A stretch of 64,000 nucleotides of DNA from Forficula auricularia. Lineage: Eukaryota > Arthropoda > Insecta > Dermaptera > Forficulidae. Location of the stretch: assembly GCA_024734495.1 (NCBI GenBank), contig JALMQS010000055.1:14062868-14126867 (forward strand). The letters are read 5' to 3'. Positions 25,001 to 31,000 of the stretch are shown piece after piece (position 1 is the first letter of the stretch; each line of letters starts with the position of its first letter). Under the pieces are notes generated by a model that had not been told where the DNA came from, did not search any database, and saw only the letters and a list, made by a program, of their open reading frames with translations. Both the position numbers and the translations under genes were made by a program.

Positions 25001-28000
25001 CTTTGTTTATTTTTCTTTATGAATTTGCACTTTTTTGTCGATTTTGACCTATTTTATTTAAATCTATGTATTAACAAAGACAAGAACTGTTTTACTTCGT
25101 TCCATATATAAATTATTTTATTACTACCTAATTTTTAAAAATATTTTTAGACCTCTTTGTATTTTTTATTGTTTATTTTTTCAATAATTATGTTTTTTAA
25201 TGACTGTTTCACTATAAATACTTAATATTGATTAACTTTAATAATTATTAAACTTTTTACAATAAATTATTATAAAAGGATGTCGATTGATTTTTACTTT
25301 CCTAAATAAAAACTGCATCTTATACGCATGATGTTGCAGATCTGCAACATAATTATTTAGGACTAATTGGGAATTTTTTTAATATTTTTCAAGTGAACTA
25401 TGGACAGTAGTAATTAGTTAAGGGTTAAATGGAAAATGTATTAAAATATAAATTTCCCAATTAGCCCTAAATAATTATAATCACATAAAATAATTATGTT
25501 GCAGATCTGGAACATCATGAGTATAAGATGCAGTTTTTATTTAGGAAAGTAAAAATCAATCGACATCCTTTTATAATAATTTATTGTAAAAAGTTTAATA
25601 ATAAATATTAACTGAATGTTTTCTAGCATTTGATTCGATCACGAATCAACCGTAGGAAATTTTTGTCAAATATTGAGTGAAAATAATATTTGAACTTATA
25701 TATTTCTAACTTGAAATAATGATTTTAAATAAATTTATATATCAATGAGAATTGTTTCGACCGCGCTTATTTGAAAAAGATATTTTACCACTGCGGATTA
25801 TGCTATTGAAGTCTGTGGAGTCTTAAGTCTGGACCAAGAGAGAAAAAAGATGTGATCCACTTAGCTACAATATAACGTCATTTTGCGTATAGCCCGGTAG
25901 ACTTCAATAGCATAATCCGCAGTGGTCTCGTGATAAAATATCTTTTTCAAATAAGCGCGTTCGAAACAATAAATATTAAGTATTTATAGTAAAATCAAAG
26001 TCATTAAAAACTTTAAAAAACATAATTATTGAAAAAATAAACAATTAGGTAGTAATAAAATAATTTATAAATGGAACGAAGTAAAACAGTTCTTGTCTTT
26101 GTCAATACATAGATTTAAAAAATATAGGTCAAAATCAACAAAAAAAGTGCAAATTTATAAAGAAAAATAAATAAAGCAAAGAAAATTTTCAAAATTTTTT
26201 TGAAACTCCAAAATATAAAATACTATAAATAAAATTTTCTTTAGTTTTATTTATAATGTTTCACCAAGAACTCACGCCATTCTCCCTTAACAAAAAAGAA
26301 ATAAACGAAAAAAGTTTTAGATCAAATGTTGAAAATAACCATGATGTTGCAACACAATTTAAAATAGCCGTAAATAAACTAAATAATAAATAATTACATT
26401 TTATTATAAACATTGGTCATTTACATATCTTTTAGAATAGCAGAGATTTTTATTATACTTTTAAAGTAAGTAATATAACTATAAAAAAAATAAAATGAAG
26501 CTGATTTCTTTACTGCCGGCTGCCTTCGAAACACTATGGAACAGTTGTATGTCGGTTGGTAAACTCTTTTTAAACGTTGATAAAGGGTAAAACCTTAAAA
26601 TTCACCACAGTCACTTTCATCTGATTGGCCATCCCACCTGGAACAAGGTGAATTTTAAGGTTTTACCCCTTTGTCGCTTTGTCAACGTTTAAAAAGAGTT
26701 TACCAACCGACATACAACTGACCCTAAGAGAAAACACGTGTATTTTAAATCCTAGGTTAGCAACTTAAATTGTTTTTGTTTTATCATATAAATGTTGTAC
26801 TACATCTGCAACAAGTTTTAGTCCAATAAACAGGAATGTGGACAAAATAAAACAAATTAAAATAAAAATAAAATTTTGAACGTTTTTTTTTTAATGCAAT
26901 CAAATTTAATGCAGAAGTGGCGCACCATGAATATCAAAAGATCCCTGCATTACAGAAGATTAGGAGGAATAGATCAAGAGAAAGGGTGGAGGACATAGGT
27001 GTTTGTTCACCCAGAGATTAAGAAATGAAAATTAATCTGTAATTGATTAAGTCATTGTTTGTAGAGGTTCTTATACCTTTAAAATATTTTTAACATTAGC
27101 GACTGTTAAATTCGATTTAGCAGCTTTAGAATCAAGTTGACGTTCAATCTCTTCTTCCATTTTGTTTAAGATTTCAGGCATTTCTTCATCGTTGCTTGAA
27201 GAACATTCTCTCTTCCTTTAAGAAAAATAAAATAAAATATAAAAAAACAATTATTGATTTAATATAGGGGTTGTCTAAGGACAATTGAACAATGACAATG
27301 TTTCTTTGTGTGATGAAATATCCGATGTGCTAGGGCGCATACCCAAAACATCAAACGTTTGGCAAGTAATAATTATAGGAAAAATATTAATTTGAATAAT
27401 AATTTATAAAATATTTATTTCGAATTTATTAAATTAACAACCCTTTAAAGATCATTCGGACTCACCCTGTGGGATCTCCAGGATCCTATGTTATTATTAG
27501 GGCTCGGATTTCGCCCTATTTGCCTTTTTTTATTTATGGTTTTAAAATTTAGGCCAATATGATATCTATGCGTATCATGAAATTCTGAATAAAATAAGAA
27601 GCATTTGTTAGTGCCTATAATGCCTTTTTTGCCCTATTGTGGGTGTTAGTTCATCTATAAATGCCTTTTTTACTAAAATTGGCAATTTCCATTTTTTTTA
27701 CGAAATATACATTTTCTAAATTTAAAAAGTTTTTTTATCGAGCATGAAAACTTGACATAAATGAGCCAAGCGGACCATATTTAATAGCCTGTTCAGAACT
27801 TGAAGCAACAAATAGTTCAACAATAGCTAGAGAGAGCAATTCGCAAAGTATTAAGTTTCAATTTTCAGTTTTTTTTAGACCAACATTTTTTTATGTATTT
27901 TTTACTTTTATTTTCAAGTGCCTCTTTGTTCTTAAATTCCTTTATAAGTGCCTATTTTAGTTATTTTTAATGCTTAGTTGCCTGCCTATTTTAAAGATTT

Positions 28001-31000
28001 TTAGTGCCTATAAATCCGAGCCCTAGTTATTATTTAAAAATCACAATAATATCACAACCTTCTTTCATCTAATAATTTATTATTGTTCATTTAGTATTAA
28101 TTTTTCAAACATAAACTCTTTTAAATAAAATATATAAAAGTTAAGAATCTACTGAATATAAAATGAGTTCAAATATTTGTATGCTTTTAAATTAGAAAAT
28201 ATATTTTTAAAATTAATTTGCATGTGAGAAGACATCCAATTTTAAACATCGACTAAATATATAGTCGCCGTGTTGCACAGTAAAACCAAGAAACTCTTAT
28301 TTTATTAGAATAGTGTTTTACTACAAACCCACACGGCATTCCTTCAGTGTAATTAAAATAATTTAATAAATGAATTTATCTTTAAGGACCAATAATAGAC
28401 TTTAGAGAAAATATTTTTACATTGTATATCAGAGAGGTTCGTCCCCTTAGGAATCGAACCCAAGCGCTAACTAAGCTTGCCGGGCCGTTAGCCAAACCCT
28501 TAAGACAAATCTCTCTCTGACATGCAACATATATAAGGATTATAGCTAAAGATTTTTCACTCCCTTCAACTCAAAGGGAAAAGCAAAAAATCAGGCTAAA
28601 CTGAAAAAAGTTTTTAGTGAGGGGCCCTTTAATTTTACAGTGAAAGCAAAGATTTAAGTATCTTTTTGAGTGTCTTTTTTGAAAAAAGATGGAAATTATT
28701 TCAAAAATCAACCCAGACCTATAATATTAATAAATGAATTTATCTTTAAGGACCAATCATAGATTTTAGAGAAAATATTTTTACATTGCATATCAGAGAG
28801 GTTCGTCCCCTTAGGAATCGAACCCAAGCGCTAACTAAGCTTGCTGATCTGGATTGATTTTTGAAATAATTTCCATCTTTTTTTCAAAAAAAGACACTCA
28901 ATAATATACTTAAATCTTTGCTTTCACTGTAAAATTAAAGGGCCCCTCACTGAAAACTTTTTTCAGTTTAGCCTGATTTTTTGATTTTCCCTTTGAGTTG
29001 AAGGGAGTGAAAAATCTTTAGCTATAATTCTTATATATGTTGTATGTCAGAGAGATTTGTCTTAAGGGTTTGGCTAACGGCCCGGCAAGCTTAGTTAGCG
29101 CTTGGGTTCAATTCCTAAGGGGACGAACCTCTCTGATATGCAATGTAAAAATATTTTCTCTAAAATCTATTATTGGTCCTTAAAGATAAATTCATTTATT
29201 AATATTATAGGTCTGGGTTGATTTTTGAAATAATTTCCATCTTTTTTCTAAAAAGTTACTTAAATCTTTGCTTTCACTATAAAATAATTTAGTTTGCCGA
29301 GTATTGCTGATAGTTGTTGATTCTTAAGAAGAAATCAATGATAAATATAAAAGTAAATAAATATTATATGAAATATTCATTTACTATGAGTTAAGATTTC
29401 TAGGTCACTTGTTTCACATTAAAATTAAAAAAATGAAAGAGGTAATTTTTTTTTTAATACCTATAGTATTTATAACTGTTATAATTCTGTACTTTCCTGA
29501 AGATGAGCTTACAGCTCGAAATATATATATTGAAAAAATTTACCTTTTATTTTTTTTAATTTTAATGTTAAACAAGTGACCTAGAAATCTTAACTCATAG
29601 TAAATGAATATTTCACATAATATTTATTTACTTTTATCTTTATTAAAGATGTTTCACCTTGCACCAACACCACAATCCCTATTAATTAAAAATCAATGAG
29701 GTTGTCCTATGTTTGATGCAAATAAACATATACAATATATATACAGGGTGATTCATCGGTCTGTCCTCTCTTTATAACTCTTATAACTCTTTTATTTTAA
29801 GTCAGAGAGAAAAACTCTTCAAATATAATTTATATGATATATTATTGTCTATCTACGTACCATATGCATTTGTATACAGGGTGCTCCGTTTAAGCGCAAC
29901 AATATGTAACTTTATATTTCTTAATGGAACACCCTATATATATATTGATTTATTTTGATAGTAAATTAGATTCCCTTTAAAAAAGTATTAAGTAATAAGG
30001 GGTCTAAAATTATAAATTAAGAAGTTAATTAATAAAAAAGTATCAAAATTATGTATTAAATTATGGGTTTTTTCCACTATGAACTACTATTTTTTATGAA
30101 CGTAAATAACTTCTTAATTTATCAATTTTAGACACCTTCTTACTTAATACTTTTTTAAAGGGAATCTAATTTACTATCAAAATAAATATAATATATATAG
30201 GGTGTTCCATTAAGAAATATAAAGTTACATATTGTTGCGCTTAAACGGAGCACCCTGTATACAAATGCATATGGTATGTAGATTGACAATAATATATCAT
30301 ATAAATTATATTTGAAGAGTTTTTCTATCTGACTTAAAATAAAAGAGTTATAAGAGTTAGTAAATCACCCTGTATAGTACCTGAAGCACCGAGCGATGCA
30401 CGGTACCTTTTGCTTCAGTTAAAAGCTATATATTAATACACAAAGAGAAACAAAGAGATTGTCTTCTGCTTGAAGCAGAAGACAATCTCTTTGTTTCTCT
30501 TTGTGAATCAACAACTCTGCTACTCTCGGCAAAACAAAAACTTTTCAACTATATATTAATATTATTTTTAATTTAAAATTCTAGTAACAAGGTCTATTTT
30601 TATTTCGATTCAGAATTAAATAAAAAATATGTGTGCGTGGAATCCCAAGTAGATATCTTATGCTCTTTAAGAGATAATTTATTACATTAGAAAACAAATT
30701 TTGACCTCCTTAGTGATAAATATCAAAAAATTAATCCTTAATCTTTCTAAACGCTATACCATAGAAGTAATATCTTTTCCAAATGTCATGTTTCTATGTG
30801 GTTTGGCTTATTTCGATTATGAATGAATGAGTGTATCAGGTGTTTGTTTATTTATATTTGTTAGAGACTATAGTTTCGAAGACTTGACCAACATCATCAT
30901 ACTTTTTAATTAGAAATATTCTATGTGTTGTTCTCATGGTTTCAAATAGTCGATTAGATGTAGGTAAATATAAAGTGACTTATATTTAAGTAACTATATG

